64,000 nt of DNA, taken from the NCBI GenBank assembly GCA_965153455.1, contig OZ234496.1:4845207-4909206 (forward strand), in the 5' to 3' direction. Source of the stretch: Sphagnum compactum (Eukaryota; Bryophyta; Sphagnopsida; Sphagnales). Numbering within the stretch: the stretch's first letter is position 1; the number at the start of each line of letters is the position of its first letter. Shown in pieces: positions 34,100-48,131 of the stretch. The position numbers and the translations under genes were made by a program. Under the pieces are notes generated by a model that was given only the letters and a program-made list of their open reading frames with translations, did no database searches and was not told the origin of the DNA.

Positions 34100-37000
34100 A
34101 AGACCAGGATTAAACAGATGGTATTGGACAGGGAAAAGTTCAGTGAATTTGCAGTCCACAGACAAAGCATAGATGCATAGATGCTTCAGTTAAGTAATTT
34201 GGACCAATAGTTCATTGCAAGTGCATGACCAAATCCTGTATCTTATGCCACCAATTGGCTTTGAAGAATGTAAAGCAACACAGTATGTGAGATAGGTGTA
34301 ATGTAGATTTTTTTAAAAAAAAGCAAACCTGCGGTATATTTTTCCATGTGAATTTACTCCTTGGTGTTTGAAGAATTAATGGACCAACTGTGTATTCTCC
34401 AATTTCCTTGTAGAAGTTGTTCCAATCTTTTCTACTTATGTTAGTTCTTTGTCTTTCAAGTACTAAGAAAGATTGTAAATGTTGCTTTGAAAGATGGTGG
34501 ATGGCCTTTTTCAAATTGTGATTGAAAAATTGGATAAGAAGAATTTTCAAATTTGGAAAAAAATTAAGATTATTAATTTCTTGGTGGGCAAGGATTATTG
34601 GGAATTCATAATTGGTGAAACAAAAATTTATTCTCCTAGAAAATCCTACAACATAATAAATTCAAGTTAGCAAATCTTGACATGAAAAAAAAGGGAAAAT
34701 TTTATACTAACTTTCTATGGACGTTACTAAAAAAATACTAGGTTTTTATAACCATTCAATTTGTGACTACTTGTGACTATTTATTGTTTGCAACTATCAA
34801 TGGTTATATTTCTTCAACTATTTTTAGCATTTGGTTCTGCTTATAACCATCTTGTGACTAATGTTTTTTTCATTCTTCCATTTGAACAACTTTTAACATG
34901 ATTTCCATGCAGAAACACCCATCTATGGCCCATTAGTTACAAATGTGGTCAAATGACTTGCAACCTTATGAGTCTTCAAAGTTTATTTAATGTATTTCAA
35001 GGTGTATGGGTTTATACTAATGTATTAAATGCATTTTATTCATTAGCATATGGTTGGAAACTATGATATACGTATGTGTTGATAGGTTATGTATAATGGT
35101 TGTATTCTTTATAGATATTATGATTATTTTTAAGTCATACAAAAAATAAAAATAATTAAAATAAAAATAAATTATCAAAATATAGTAAAATCACCATAAT
35201 TGTAGTAGTAATCCATTAATTGTACTAAATATAATTTATATTTAAAGTTAATATTTTAAAGAATATTTTACATTAATATTTGAAATAATAATAATAATTT
35301 TATTGTACCTACATTATTTCATGTAGTTATTGTAATTATAGTAAATTAATTATATTGATTTAATTTGTTGATCACTTATAATCACTTATTTAAAATAATA
35401 AAATTAAAAAACATAATTTTTTTCACTAATTACTCCTTTTTTAGTTAAAATTAAATTATTCATTTATATTTATTTTAAAATATATTTAAAATATTCACAA
35501 TAATTTTACACTAATTAGTAATTGATTTAAAATAAAGATTTAGAATATAACGTCAATAAAAACATGTAAGTTTTTGTTATATTATTGCATTTTACAATAA
35601 TATTTAATATTTTGTGTAAGAAAAAAAAATTTAATAAGAGAAAATAAATATTAAACACAGTAATTGCATATTACTTATGTAATATGCAATTATAACTAAT
35701 TTATAATTTAACTTGTTGTTCATAATTTAGAACTTATAACTTATAAAAACTATTTCTAAAAATAATAATCTTAGCGTAATGAAAGAAATTGATGTAATTA
35801 TTGTATATAAAGAATTTAAGTTCCCTTGAATGATTGTTTCTATTATTTATAATTATTTATTTAAAATACATAAATGTTTTTACTACGTTTATTTTAGAAC
35901 TGATTACTAATGCTTTTGAATTAGAAATAATAATTACTGTATTAAAGTATAAATAATAAAAATCATCTTAATTTATTTCTTCATACATTAATTACAATAG
36001 TTTCATTATTTATAATTGAACTGAATGTTTCAGTACTTAGAGCTTGCAATTTTAATTTTTAATCTGATTTTAAAATTTAAAATTAATTTTATTATAATTC
36101 GAGTAATTAATATTATTTATTTATTTCTAGGGATTATATTACAGTAAATGAAAGTATTTACGTATATATAGTAAATAATTGTTACTACATCATAAGTTGA
36201 ATAATTTGATTGCAATTAGAATCATTTAACCTAATTTTTACATATGATTGTATTTATTAATATAATTACTTATTGATAATGAATAATTACATAGGAACTA
36301 AAATTGTATACTAAATGTTGATATTTTGAAATTAATGAAAAATAATTTTTTCAATGATTGTTGTAATTGATATTAGTATTATTATTATTATTATTATTAT
36401 ACTTTACATTAAAATATATTAACATAGTTCAAAAATAATTATAACTAGGGAAATAATAATATGAATAACAATAAAATTGTTAGTCTTAGGTACTTATGAG
36501 ATACATTAATAATATTATTGTTCTATATACTTATTCAGTATTTAGTTTTTATTCATTATAATAATCAATTTAATAATTAGCATATAAGAAACTATTTTTA
36601 ATATTTATTATTTATTATTTTGATAATAAATTATTATAATTATTATTTTTTATAGAATAGATTTGTTATTTTTATTTATGTAATGCTATTATTTAAATTT
36701 AATTCTATAATTTTGTAAGTTAAAAATATTGATGGTTTGTTATTATATGTAAAAAATTTATAAGTTAACTAATTAATTAAAAACGATTTTTTTCATTAAT
36801 TAATTAGTTAGTCACTTACCTATGTATTTATGTAATAAAAAATAAAACTAAGGATAAAAAATATGGAATAAACCTTTTAGTTGGAAGTGGTTTGCAACTA
36901 AAATATCTAATTGTAACATGCTTTGTAATTAAGTTCCACCTCTAAAAAATTTCTTAGAAGTTTTGTGTTCCATTCTCATTTTGAAAAGTATATAAAGAAA

Positions 37001-37400
37001 GTTTTTTGTGTTACATTTTCATATCTCAAAACATGTGCCATTTGGGATGAACCAATTAAAAAGGCTTAACCCAAAATGTTAAGGAAATAATTATGTACCT
37101 ATCCCTTAGCTACCCTACCTTTTTAACCAACCTACCAACCTATTTACTTACATATCTACATACGTGGTAGATATATAGCCTAGGTAGGTAGGTGTATAGT
37201 TTGACTAAATAGGTAGGTAAATTTTTCATACCTATTTACCTAATTCAACATGTTTACATACATGTCTACCTAAATTGACTTTGGACAAACTTAATTCATA
37301 TGCCACATGACATATTTTGATTTTGCCACATGTCACAATTTGAAACCATGCAAATATATAAATTACATATTTAGATTTTTTTGAATTGTAACCTTGAATG
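34100..37400. other. Long AT-rich block, no supported gene
   Basis: From about 34700 to 36900 the sequence is almost entirely A and T, with (ATT)n at 36372-36402 and many TTAATTA/AATTATTA words. At 37110-37260 a TACCTACCTA/GGTAGGTA-rich patch with both orientations could fold. No coding content is seen. Confidence 0.55.
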
Positions 37401-37499
37401 GTCTTAGAAAAACTTATAATTAGGTTCAGACCTTAATTCCAGTTCAAGAAACATTTCACAATTTCCAAAAATTGATTATATTTTGCATAAATGAAAAAA

Positions 37500-40400
37500 T
37501 GAGAATCGCTAGTATTTCATTTGGCAAAGGTTCCTAAGAAAACATTTTCTATTCAAATACTAGAAGAGGTAGAAGTGGTAGAACATCATGTCAAGGTCAT
37601 GGTGGAGGACAACATGGTAACCATGGCAAACATCATGAACAATAAGAAAGTTAATCCCATGGAGGTGGAAGAAAAAAACCTTAAAAGAACAGGGAGTTGT
37701 GGAGGCTGTGGTAAAAGTCATTGAGGTCAATAATCAAATAGTGGTTCAAATTGCTATTATTACACGAAACCTAGACACATGATAAATTTTTTTTATCAAA
37801 AGGAACATGAATGAGGAATGGGATGTTGCAACAGGCAACTATGCATCAACAAGTAATCAAGGTGATGAACAATTTTTTGTGATGTAGCATGTGACAAACT
37901 CAATGACAAAAAATGTCCTAGATAACATAATGTTTAGCCTATGGATTTTTGGAATTTCAAATCACATGATTAGCCATAGATAATGGTTTAGAGACATGAG
38001 TAATTTGTGAACACCAAAGTTAGTAGAAACTATTGATGATATTGGGGTGCAAATGGGATAACATGAACCACACCCGCCTTTTTCGGATTTTTTTTTGGAC
38101 TATTTTATTCTTGGAATATTTCACAAAAAGATTCAAAATCTCTTCCCAAATCGAACATGGTAAATACTTGTACTTGTTTTTTTTCTTGGAACAAAAATAC
38201 CGAATTATTCGTCACCCGTCCCTAACTTTTCTCGTTCAGGAGGAACAATGAGATACATGCAGTAGAGAAATTACGTCAATTAATTGAAACGCCTTTCGTG
38301 CGGGTCAGAACTTACCCCGCTTTTCTTTTTCGTCTGACTTTCCCAAAACAAAATTTTTGGGGAATTCCAATTCAAAAAAAAAATTCCAACAAAGATGTGA
38401 ATTAATTCTATCGTTTGCTCCAATTTCTATTTCATTTTCAAAGAGGCCGTTGTTTCCATTTTTCTCATTTTTGTAAAGCTTTTACAGAAGAACTTTGAAA
38501 TATTCTTGGCAGGATTTATCACTACAGAAAAGGAAGCAAGCCAAGACTTTCAAGTTGACTTTTCCTTATTTTGTCTCCATTTCATTTATTTCAAACTCTT
38601 CTATATAATTTTTTAAATTTTAAAAAAAAATGTGATAATTTTATTTATAGTATTTTGATAAGGCTTGCATTAAAACTTTGTCAAAATATGTCATTAAAAA
38701 AAATGCAAGTCATTAAACATATCCTTTTACTGCTTAAAAACATTAATTACAATGTTTTATTAGTGACTTTTCATATTTATATTCATTTGATTAATTTCAA
38801 ATTTATTAACAAGTTCCCATCATTATTATGAATGTCATCATATAAGTAAATCCTACAATTTCAACACAAAATTAAATTACATTTTCAATAACATGGAACA
38901 TTGAGCACTAGTTACATTTGTTTCGGTACATGTTATCATGACTGCACCCATTGCACATCCCATTGCACAAGTTTGCAAGGTGTCATTGTTCATGCAAGAT
39001 GGGCAAACAAAATATTTCAAGGATTTATTTCATGTTCTAACCATAACCTTAGTTTTGATAGGTCAATTGGTGGAGCAAGGTTTGCAAGTGATATTCAATG
39101 ATGATGGATGTTTTGTGGACGACATGAAGAACCAAGGTGAATTGATCTTAAAAGGAAAAAAAATGAAAGGATGTTTACATTGGATGTGAACATGTTGAAG
39201 TGAATTCCATAATGTTTGCGCATGGAACAATAATTGAAAACATTGGAATTTGGCACAAGCAGATCGGCTATGTCAATCCACAACGTCTTAAGTCGATGTG
39301 AAACCAAAATCTTGTTGGAAATATTTTCAAATTAGGAGCAAAGGAGCGATGCCAAAGGTATGTGATACATGCCAATTGGGGAAATTAATTATACATCCAT
39401 TCTTAGTTCAAACAATTCATATGAGTTGGAGACTTTTGGAAGTGATCCATTTGGATGTGTGGACCACAAAAATGGAGTCCATTGGAAGATGCAAGTATTA
39501 CATTAGCTTCATTGATGACCACACAAGGAAGGTGTGGGTTTATTTCATAAAACACAAAAGTGAAGTGTTTCAACAAATTTTTAATTTCAAAATGATGGTT
39601 GAGAAGAAAAAAACATGGACATCAAAGACCTATGGTCTCATGGATGGGGAAAATACTTCTCAAATGAATTTAATGAATATCTAAAGAAACAATGTATTCA
39701 AAACAAATATTTATGCAATTATTCCCCATGACAAAATGGAATTTTTGAAAGGAAGAACATGCACATTTCAAAGATAACACATGCCATGTTAACTTATGGG
39801 TAGAAACGATCACAACTATAGTTTAGATCATGAACCAAACGCACACTATTGTGGTTCATGGGATGACATTCGAAAAAATATATATATAGGCAAGAAACCA
39901 AATGTTTCACACCTTAGAGTGTTTGGTTGGTTTGCATATGTGCATGTCCTTAATGAGAAGAGAACAAAATTAGACCTAAAGGTTAAGAAATGCATCTTCA
40001 TTGGATATTCCTTAAAACAAAAAGGGTGTAGATGTTTCAACCTTTCCATTCAAAAGTTGCAAATGAATAGAGATGTTTTCAATGAGATGGCTAACTAGTA
40101 TTGAACATCACAAACTTACTAGGTTTCATAGGTTCATACAAATTTCATGCGAGATTCGATTTTCATAAGTTGGCACAAAAATCACATGAATTTCATATTA
40201 TGATTAAGATGGAAGATATTTATATGTATTCAATATCTTAAATATTCAAACAAATGAGACATTTTTTTGAATGACATACATGAATGTTCACATCTAATAC
40301 ATAAAAATCACATAGTTTTATGCAAATTTACATCATGATAATTGCACGGATTTAGTTCAAATGTAAATTGTAAGTACTTCCCATCAATACATCATAAGTA

Positions 40401-41250
40401 GAAATGACACTTCATTTATATAAAAGTAAAATATAATTTTTTTGTGCCATTTTTGCATTTTGAAGCCCATAGGTTTTGCATGGACATATTATTTTACAAT
40501 TTTTGCATAGACTCTATTGAAATCTCCTGATATTAGAAATTTGTGATGAAGGTGGTAGAAGATGGAAAGGTTATAAATGGGCAAGTTTCAAAAAAATGTA
40601 AAGTATGAATCACAATTGAATACTGGACCACAATAATTTTCCATTAATGGGTCCAATAATATTCCATGGAAAAAAATTGTGATTTTCAAGCATTATTCAT
40701 GATGGTGCTCAAACATCATTTGGAAACTTTCATATGGATGATGAAGTTAGTGATTCAAAGAAAAATGTGGATGAAAAATTAGGAGTTTTTTCAATTGTTA
40801 ATCATAGAGCTTAGATGACCAAAAAAACTTTGAAGACACTTGACAACAACAATGAAATATAAAGATCCAAATGAGTTGAGTATCATGTACAAAGGCTCAC
40901 ATATGATGGATTTGTAGTTCATCATTATGTATACATGATGAAGGTTATACAAGAAGTAAAGTCACTTGTTTTGAACAAATAGTTTGAAACCCTAAATGGG
41001 AAAATGCCATGGATGAAAAATTGGTAGCATTGGATACCGATGACACTTGAGAATTGGTGACTTTACCCAAGGAAAAATAATAATTAGGTGTACAAAGTCA
41101 AACATAATGTGGATAGATTTATAAACAAGTATAAACAATGTTGGTTACTAAAGGTTCCATTCAAACCTATAACATAAACTATGAAGAAACTTATAACCTA
41201 GTTGTTAAGATAACAATAGTAAAAATTGTAATCTTTAATAAAAAATGGCA
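37500..41250 (+). mobile_element. Decayed Ty1/copia retrotransposon (gag to reverse transcriptase remnants)
   Basis: Ordered copia pieces lie on the + strand. A zinc-knuckle-like CGGCGKSH at about 37710; a degenerate protease site (ISNHM after WIF) at about 37935; the GAG-pre-integrase motif WHKQIGYVNPQRLKS near 39250; CDTCQLGK near 39365; integrase core YISFIDDHTRKVWVYF near 39500; the integrase C-terminal GKKPNVSHLRVFGWFAYVH near 39890-39950; and a reverse-transcriptase start KWENAMDEKL.AL near 41000 running to YEETYNLV near 41190. Many stops and frameshifts separate them, so it is dead. An unrelated ~850-bp stretch (38040-38890) interrupts it. I did not find LTRs. Confidence 0.85.
38289..38317 (-). 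other. 29-nt match to a conserved organelle/bacterial-type 23S rRNA segment
   Basis: The minus strand reads GGGTAAGTTCTGACC continuing into CGCACGAAAGGCGT. From memory this equals the conserved domain IV-V region of plastid or mitochondrial large-subunit rRNA except for one C-to-T change. Flanks do not continue the match. It may be a small organelle DNA scrap in the sequence that interrupts the copia element, or chance. Confidence 0.35.
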
Positions 41251-43389
41251 ACAATATAGCTAAATTGTGAATGTGGACAATGGGGAATGATTTCTTCTTA
41301 CAAGTGAACTTTACTAGTATTTGGATGCCCATTTTCCTTTATATGTGTAAGGATTCAACTTGGGTTTCCACAAATGTGAAAACCCTCCTTCCAGTGTGTT
41401 TGCAATTTGGTTGATTATAATTATGTTATAATAATGGTCTTCTATCATGTTCTTTGGAAACTCTATTATTTGTTATAGTGAATGTTGGTTATCTTGTTCT
41501 GATTAAAAGAGGTGATGATGGCATGTAGGCCCAATTGGGGAATGTGATGTGAGTGATAGGTTACAACGAATGAAGTGATGTGTGGATCACATAAAGGACT
41601 TTGCTATACACAAGTGTTGGGAGATGATCAAACATAAAAACCTTTTTGTATACCATAGCCATGGGTTAGGTTCAACATTAAAAACCTTGAATGATTTTTT
41701 GGAAAATAAAACATTGAAGCGTTGAAAAATGTGATAAAATCACATTGGAAATGATGAAAAAATGTTAAATGCACCTTGAAAGCGAAATTCTTTTGTAAAA
41801 GAGAATAAAAGAAGTCATGTTCCTCATTAGTCATTAAAAAAAGTGTCACTATATTGGCAAGTATCCTGACATAGATTTAGTCATAATTAGCCTAATTGGT
41901 AATACTTTTCTCCAAGAGCATTAAAAGTGTAGTTAGTAGGCGGAAGTAGGTGAGGGGATGAGAGTGTGAACATTGAAGCATTAGTGCTGTTGGAAGGCAA
42001 TTGAATGCTAAATGAATTTCATTAACAAAAAATTTAATAATTATTTTTAATAAAAGAATGCATTTTTGAAAAGAATTAATTGTTTGTTTTTAATGCATCG
42101 AACTTGACCCAAGGCTATGGTAGTTAAGTTACAAGTAAAGAAAAATGCACAAGGTTTAAAAGGTATTTGTGGTTGAATCAAAGTTGATAAGTGGTATTTT
42201 CATGGTTACTTGTACACACTTTGTGTCAAATTTTGAAATACATATAGTATCAAAAGTAGTAACACAAAAAAATTCACTCATTTTGAGTTTTTTTCAAAAT
42301 CACATATAATTTATTTGGACCTTAAAAGTAATCCATGAATATGCAATTAATTTATACTTTTGTCTTTATGTAAATGTACACCAATATTTTAATAATAATT
42401 TATTTTTTTATTTTTCATTAGTTAAAATTTTTGATTTTTATCTTTCTAAAATGATTGAATTTTTTTTTATCCAACTACATATTTAATGGGAGAACATTTT
42501 ACAACTTAAAAAATTTATTCATTATGCTTGTCTTTTTTTATGTGCAAAATTTCATGAACAAAATTATTCTTAAAACTAAATTTTTAAATCCTTTTTTTAG
42601 ATTACAATTTTTGTGACAAGTTCTTGCAAGTTAAAAGTATATTCTAATTAAGCATTGAATTGTTTAAATGTACACCAATGTCATAACATAATGAAAGTTT
42701 ATGATGTGATCCACCTATATTTCTACATTTCTACGACAAAATCATTTTGAACACAACTTGTCAAATTCCCCTTGCAAAATCAACATTGTTGGTGAGTTTG
42801 GAGGTTTACAATCAGAAATGATATTGTAACTTTGCATTGTCCCATCACAAGAGTGCAATATAACTTGTCAAATTGTTTAACACACTCTACAATGAATGAG
42901 ATAGGTCCTAGTGTTATCCAATTCTTGAATTTAAAAGGAATCTTTAGTCTTAATTATAATTATTTTTTGTTTTTTTATGGAACCTTTGATCTAATCTTGG
43001 GACTAGTTCTTTGAATTTCTAAAACCTTTGGTTGTTGTCATTTTCACCAATAAATAAATAAATAAATAAATGTTTCAATCCATCTCAACTTTGGCACCTT
43101 TTTCAAGAAAATGAGAATTTTTTTTATTAATTTTACATTTTTCATTTTTTATTTGGGTTCATCTAATCTTTTTGGGTAAAAGATTAAATTGGCTTTGGGA
43201 ACAATTATGAAATTTTGCATTATCACATGTTATAAAAACTTATCTTTAAATTCATCTTAAATTCATCTTAGTGTTTATGATAGCATGTGCTAAGCATGTG
43301 CTTCCATGTCTAAATCTACATGGGCTATCCTAGTTAGCAACTAGTTTATTAGCTTTGTGTTTTATTTGTGACTTTTGTATTGCACTTTC
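41251..43389. other. AT-rich intergenic DNA
   Basis: No gene supported. An (AAAT)n run is at 43048-43070. The first few hundred bases may include further decayed copia sequence. Confidence 0.45.
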
Positions 43390-43676
43390 CAAGTGTTAAA
43401 ACAATTGTTTTTGAGATGTCAAGGCATTTTGACACCTCACCTTTTGTCTTCCAAGTTTTCTTCACAGGGAGAACAAAAAATTTCAGCAATTTGAATGCAG
43501 GTAAAGAAGTAACATCATGATTTTCAACACTTTTAGTACCTTCTACTTGTTGACAAATACCTCGAATCATGGGAGGCTCTAAAGATAGACACTCCTCATT
43601 CAACGAGTGTTGCTTCTTAATATTGGGATAATAAAATAGGTATCTGGACATGAAACACTTTTGCATTATATTCCTA
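43390..43676. repeat. Dispersed repeat, short copy (partner at 22690-23438)
   Basis: Shares both ends and the GTTGCTTCTTAATATTGGGA segment with the long copy but lacks the ~110-bp tandem units. It ends in TATATTCCTA and then runs into different DNA, providing an element-free version of the 23438/23439 junction. Confidence 0.8.
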
Positions 43677-45498
43677 TTATTCCAACCACGAGGAAATAAC
43701 CACATTTGTCTATTATCTTTGCATATATGGCCATATGAACAAGTTTTAAAAGTTGAAAAAAAACAACATTGCATCAAACATTAACAAAAATCCATGACCT
43801 TTTAAATTTCATTATAACGCCATTTTCTTCATATGCGTTAGGCAACATTGACTTCAAAAGATAGTTGTGTCAACCTATAATATGAATTTTTCTTTCGAAA
43901 AATGGATAAATACATGTCCGTGACAAGCAACGTGAAGCAAATAGAACATGGTTGTGGATTTTTCTTTTGGAAACACAATAACAAACCCAATTTAACGAGT
44001 TGTTGGCAACCCCAAGTCATGAATCTTATTGGTAGAAGTCTAGCAAAAGTTTCACTTACACACCATTGGGTTTGAACCTAAGAGGACCTTTTGTCGTCCC
44101 ATAGTCCTAAAAGGGGTTATATCAATGAGCCATCACCTTGGGGTTAGATGTGAACATTTAGACTTTGCAAAAAGTTTGTTAAAATATCAACTGCATTTCT
44201 TCTTCAATTTTCTTTTAGCAAAACACACTTTAAAACTTTAAAAAAAACACCATGCTAAACATTCAAAATAATGCTTCTAAGTCTTTAGAGGTCTTCAAAA
44301 TGTCCATCATTATTCTTTCTCTCAAAAATCAAATCCATCACATAGAACATTTAAGCGTGTGACTTAAAGAAAGTGTGCTTTGGAAAAGGCGAGCCAAGCC
44401 CATGGATTAAATAAATTAAAATTAACATTTTTTCCATAGATAGTGAACCTATGGAACAATGAAACAAAGGACAGATGAATCATGAGTAAATTAAAAAGCG
44501 ATTGAATAAGAGGAGGACAAAGGAGGTGTGATTTGATGGTCACCTCACAATTTGTTAATTTGGCTTCATTGAATTCATCAAACACATGCTAAGGGAGTGT
44601 AAGCAAGCTAATGAGATTTGGTTGATTTTCAAAGAATGAATAGGCTTGGCATTCACAAACTACCTACATGTTAGTTTTGAAAACATAATTTTAGACATAA
44701 GTGAACATGATAAGGAAGATGAGGACAAGGAGGATTAGTCTCACAAGGAGCTATAACCACTCCAACCTCATGGGACATTCAATATTGCCATTTGCCATGC
44801 AATATCTAGATGGCATACAATGGAGTGGTGTGCCAATCAACATTCTTCTTTCAATGAGGCTTGCATGAGACCTAGGTGAACATTGTTAGTTTGGGCCTTG
44901 TTCAATGGCATAAGGTGTAGTAGGGATTGGCAACTTGGTTAGATTCAACAAGCACAGATTTATATATTAAAATAGGTGTTTATTTGTTTAGATGTGATCA
45001 TGTTATTACTTTCCCAAACTATTTGCTTTTGGTACCTTGGAAAGCCCTTGGTGAGATGGTATGCACATTTGTTGTTTCACAATTTTTGGACCAATGGAGC
45101 AAAATGTATTGAATTTAGAATACTTTTGTTTTTTTTTGGCGGGTCTCTGCAGATTAAATTAAGAAATTAATTCAGCAACAGTTCCTTGTTTAGAAATTCA
45201 CTTTGTCATGGAAGCCCATGATGTTGAAGTGGGTTTGCTTATTTGTAGAAATAAGAGATTTTCTAGATCCGAATCTGTCCTAGGATTGGGGGCTTTCCAT
45301 ATATATTTTTGCAGTGAAGAATGTGCACCAACTCAAAATTTTGGAGAAGATTGTGTGGGTATGGAGAATATGGGAACCAAATCTCTAATTAAAGTGGTGC
45401 CATCCTTTGTGCTCCTTTATTAGTCTCATCACTCAAGAACAGAATGCATGGGAAGTGGGAATAATTGGGAAAAGGCAGCATATGGGTTACATGACAAA
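43677..45498. other. Intergenic DNA, no supported gene
   Basis: Only short frames. A stretch near 45060-45125 weakly resembles 6515-6620. Confidence 0.45.
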
Positions 45499-48131
45499 CA
45501 CTACAACAAGGGGTGTGTGTCACATTCTGGCCTTGCCATTTAGGTTTAAAAGTATCTGAAGGCAAAAGAAGAATTACGGAAATTCAAATATTTCACCATG
45601 CAAAAATATAACCTTCAAAAAAATCCTCTAAAAAAAACAAAAATCCTTCAAGATATCCTAACTCTAGAACTAACCTCCAGTTTCAGCACAAGCCAAAATA
45701 TCATCTTTCAAAAATCCTCATATAAAAATAGACCTACTACCTAGGGGCCAAAATCCCTTAAGCTGCTACACTCTGTAATGAATCTAAAACACAATATCCT
45801 TGCCTTGGTAGGCAAGGCCAATAAATGAGTTTGGCCATAATAAAGGAACTTCTTAAGTTAGTGCACTATCTAATAAGATAGGTTATTTGGTAATAGGGTT
45901 AGTGGTGCCATCATGCCATGCATAGGTTTGTGCTGAGGAGTGTTATTATCTCACAATAATAGTGTACTACAACTGAGTTACCCTATTTTGTAAAACCCTC
46001 CTACTTTCACCTCACCATACCAAGTTAACTACCTCTCTAAGTGGGTAGGGTTTGGTACCCTAAGTACTAAGAACCATAGGTAGATAAGTATGTATGGCAC
46101 TTGCCCTCTACTAGGTACTATGTAGTCAATACATGTGGATGGTTGATACATGGCTAATCACTCTGGTTAGCTACAAGACAAGTTGGTCGGGGGGACGGAT
46201 GGATGGAATTCATGATTTTATAACTTTCGTGTGTAGTAGTCAAATGGTGGTAGTAGTCACAATAGTGGGGGGCTGAACAAGAGCACTCAATGTAATGCAT
46301 GGCCCCCACATTGTGAGTGCCTCCATTTCTTATTGTCCCACCATTTTTGGGTGAGACAAGAATGGGGAGTTGCCCAACAACATGCATTACTTACTTAAGA
46401 GTGTGGCAAGCCAAAAGTACCAACCTTGCTGAGTCCTTCTTCTTGTCGTTTGGAGGCCCTATTGGAGAGAAATGAGTAGTGATCCAAAAGTCCATAGTAG
46501 ACCATTTGCGGTACTAAATCCAGACAACCCATAGCGTTTTTCAAAAGTGAAGTGACTCCATAGGCTAAGATTGTGTACAATGGGTGTGGCCAAAGTAAGC
46601 CCGAAATATTATTTTGTCCCACTAAGTTCTTTGGTGCCCATGTCTTGATTGCCTGACATGCACCCCATTTTTAACACTAAGAGAAGAGAAAAGCACCCTT
46701 TTCCACTTGCTTCTTTTTCTCTCCCCTTCTTGGGTGCTTTCTTTTTTATAAAGTTTGGCAGGGTTTCATCGAAAAGAAAGGAACTTTAGGTGGGTGCTTG
46801 TTATGCTTGTAGAATTTAGATTAGAGTTATCGAGAGCTTGGAGAGATTAGAGATACTGAGATCTTGGAGAGATGATTGCCAAACAAGTCGCCGAGTGTGA
46901 TAAATTCCAAACAACTGCAATAAATTCCAACCAGTGTACTTATACCAAGTATGGACAAATTTTCCTTAAGACCACCTTGTCTTGTTCTGGTTGTCCTTTT
47001 CCACCCATCACACAGTTTTGGACCGTGGCCCAAGTTCACGTCACCTACTGAGGCTGCTCGACTTTTGCCCTGTCTGCACATAATGGCAAGTAAGTTAAGC
47101 TTGAGCGTGGTTTCACTGGATACAATGTGGTGGAAAACGACCCAAAAAAAGAAGCTCAAGGACAATGAGAAAAAAAACAAGAGTAGCCTCCACAAATAGC
47201 CCGCATAATTTTCTACTGAAATTTTCTGTTGTGAAATGTTTCACAAAAACTTAGCCAAGACATTATTAATTTTGTTGGCTTTGCCTTCCAAGGCAAGGAT
47301 ATGGTGTTTAGATTCATTATAGCATATATAGTAGCTTAAGGGATTTTGGCCCCTAGGTAGTAATAATAGGTCTATTTTAATATGAGGATTCTTGAGAGAT
47401 GATATTTTGGCTTGTGTTAAAACTTGAGATTGTACATCACAAATGGGTTTAAGACTGAAATTATGTATGATTACTACATAGCTATGAAATTTATGTTCTT
47501 GGTTGCAAAATTATTCTTTCATCCTTCTATTTGCTATGCAAGCTTCATTATTCTCCTACCATGAACTAAATATAAACAACACCAAAACCATTCAAAACCA
47601 AAAGCCTTTCAAAATCAAAATTTCAATTCTCACAAAATTTTGCATTCATACCATAATTTGTACAAGTGAAGGTGTTTCCCAAGGTCACAAACACCCCCTT
47701 AAATAATAACCGAAAAGAAACAAGTCAAGAAACTTTCTAAAGCTTATCCATCACAAGGTTCCCTAAATAATCAGAAGGAAACAAAATCACATGGTTCCCC
47801 ATATGATTCCACAATTAATCACAAGGAACAATATCACATGGTGCACATGACATAAGTCAATGCACCATGACCAAATTATGGAATCCTACCACTCAACTTA
47901 CCCCTTTAAACAATTACCTAAGTAATTGTGTAATCAAGTTACACATCAAGTTACAAGATCACTTATAGAGTTATGAAATCTTGAAAGATTTTGGTTATTT
48001 TTTAGAGGATTTTTTGAAAATTATATTTTTGCATGGTGAAGTATTTGAATTTCTATAATTCTTCTTTTGCCTTACGATACTTTTTAATGTAAATGGCAAG
48101 GCCACAGTGTGGCACACCCCTTGTTTTACTA
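45499..48131. mobile_element. CACTA-like DNA transposon with long inverted terminal arms (about 2.6 kb)
   Basis: The left end starts CACTACAACAAGGGGTGTG, the canonical CACTA opening. The left arm (45499-45840) reappears inverted on the right in two pieces: 47985-48131 (outer) and 47260-47430 (inner), separated by about 550 bp. Shared landmarks include TTTTTGCATGGTGAA, GGCAAGGCCA, CCTAGGGGCCAAAATCCCTT and GCCTTGCC. The extreme right end is degenerate (10 of 13 bases) and no 3-bp target duplication is clear. Internal frames (46154-46387 and 46395-46622 minus; 46951-47199 plus) show no transposase motif. Probably a decayed non-autonomous element. Confidence 0.65.

Noticed and set aside
44927-45423. 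Short plus-strand frames (61-71 codons) as possible exons
   Set aside because: No motif, no plausible splice partners and weak similarity to non-coding sequence near 6515.
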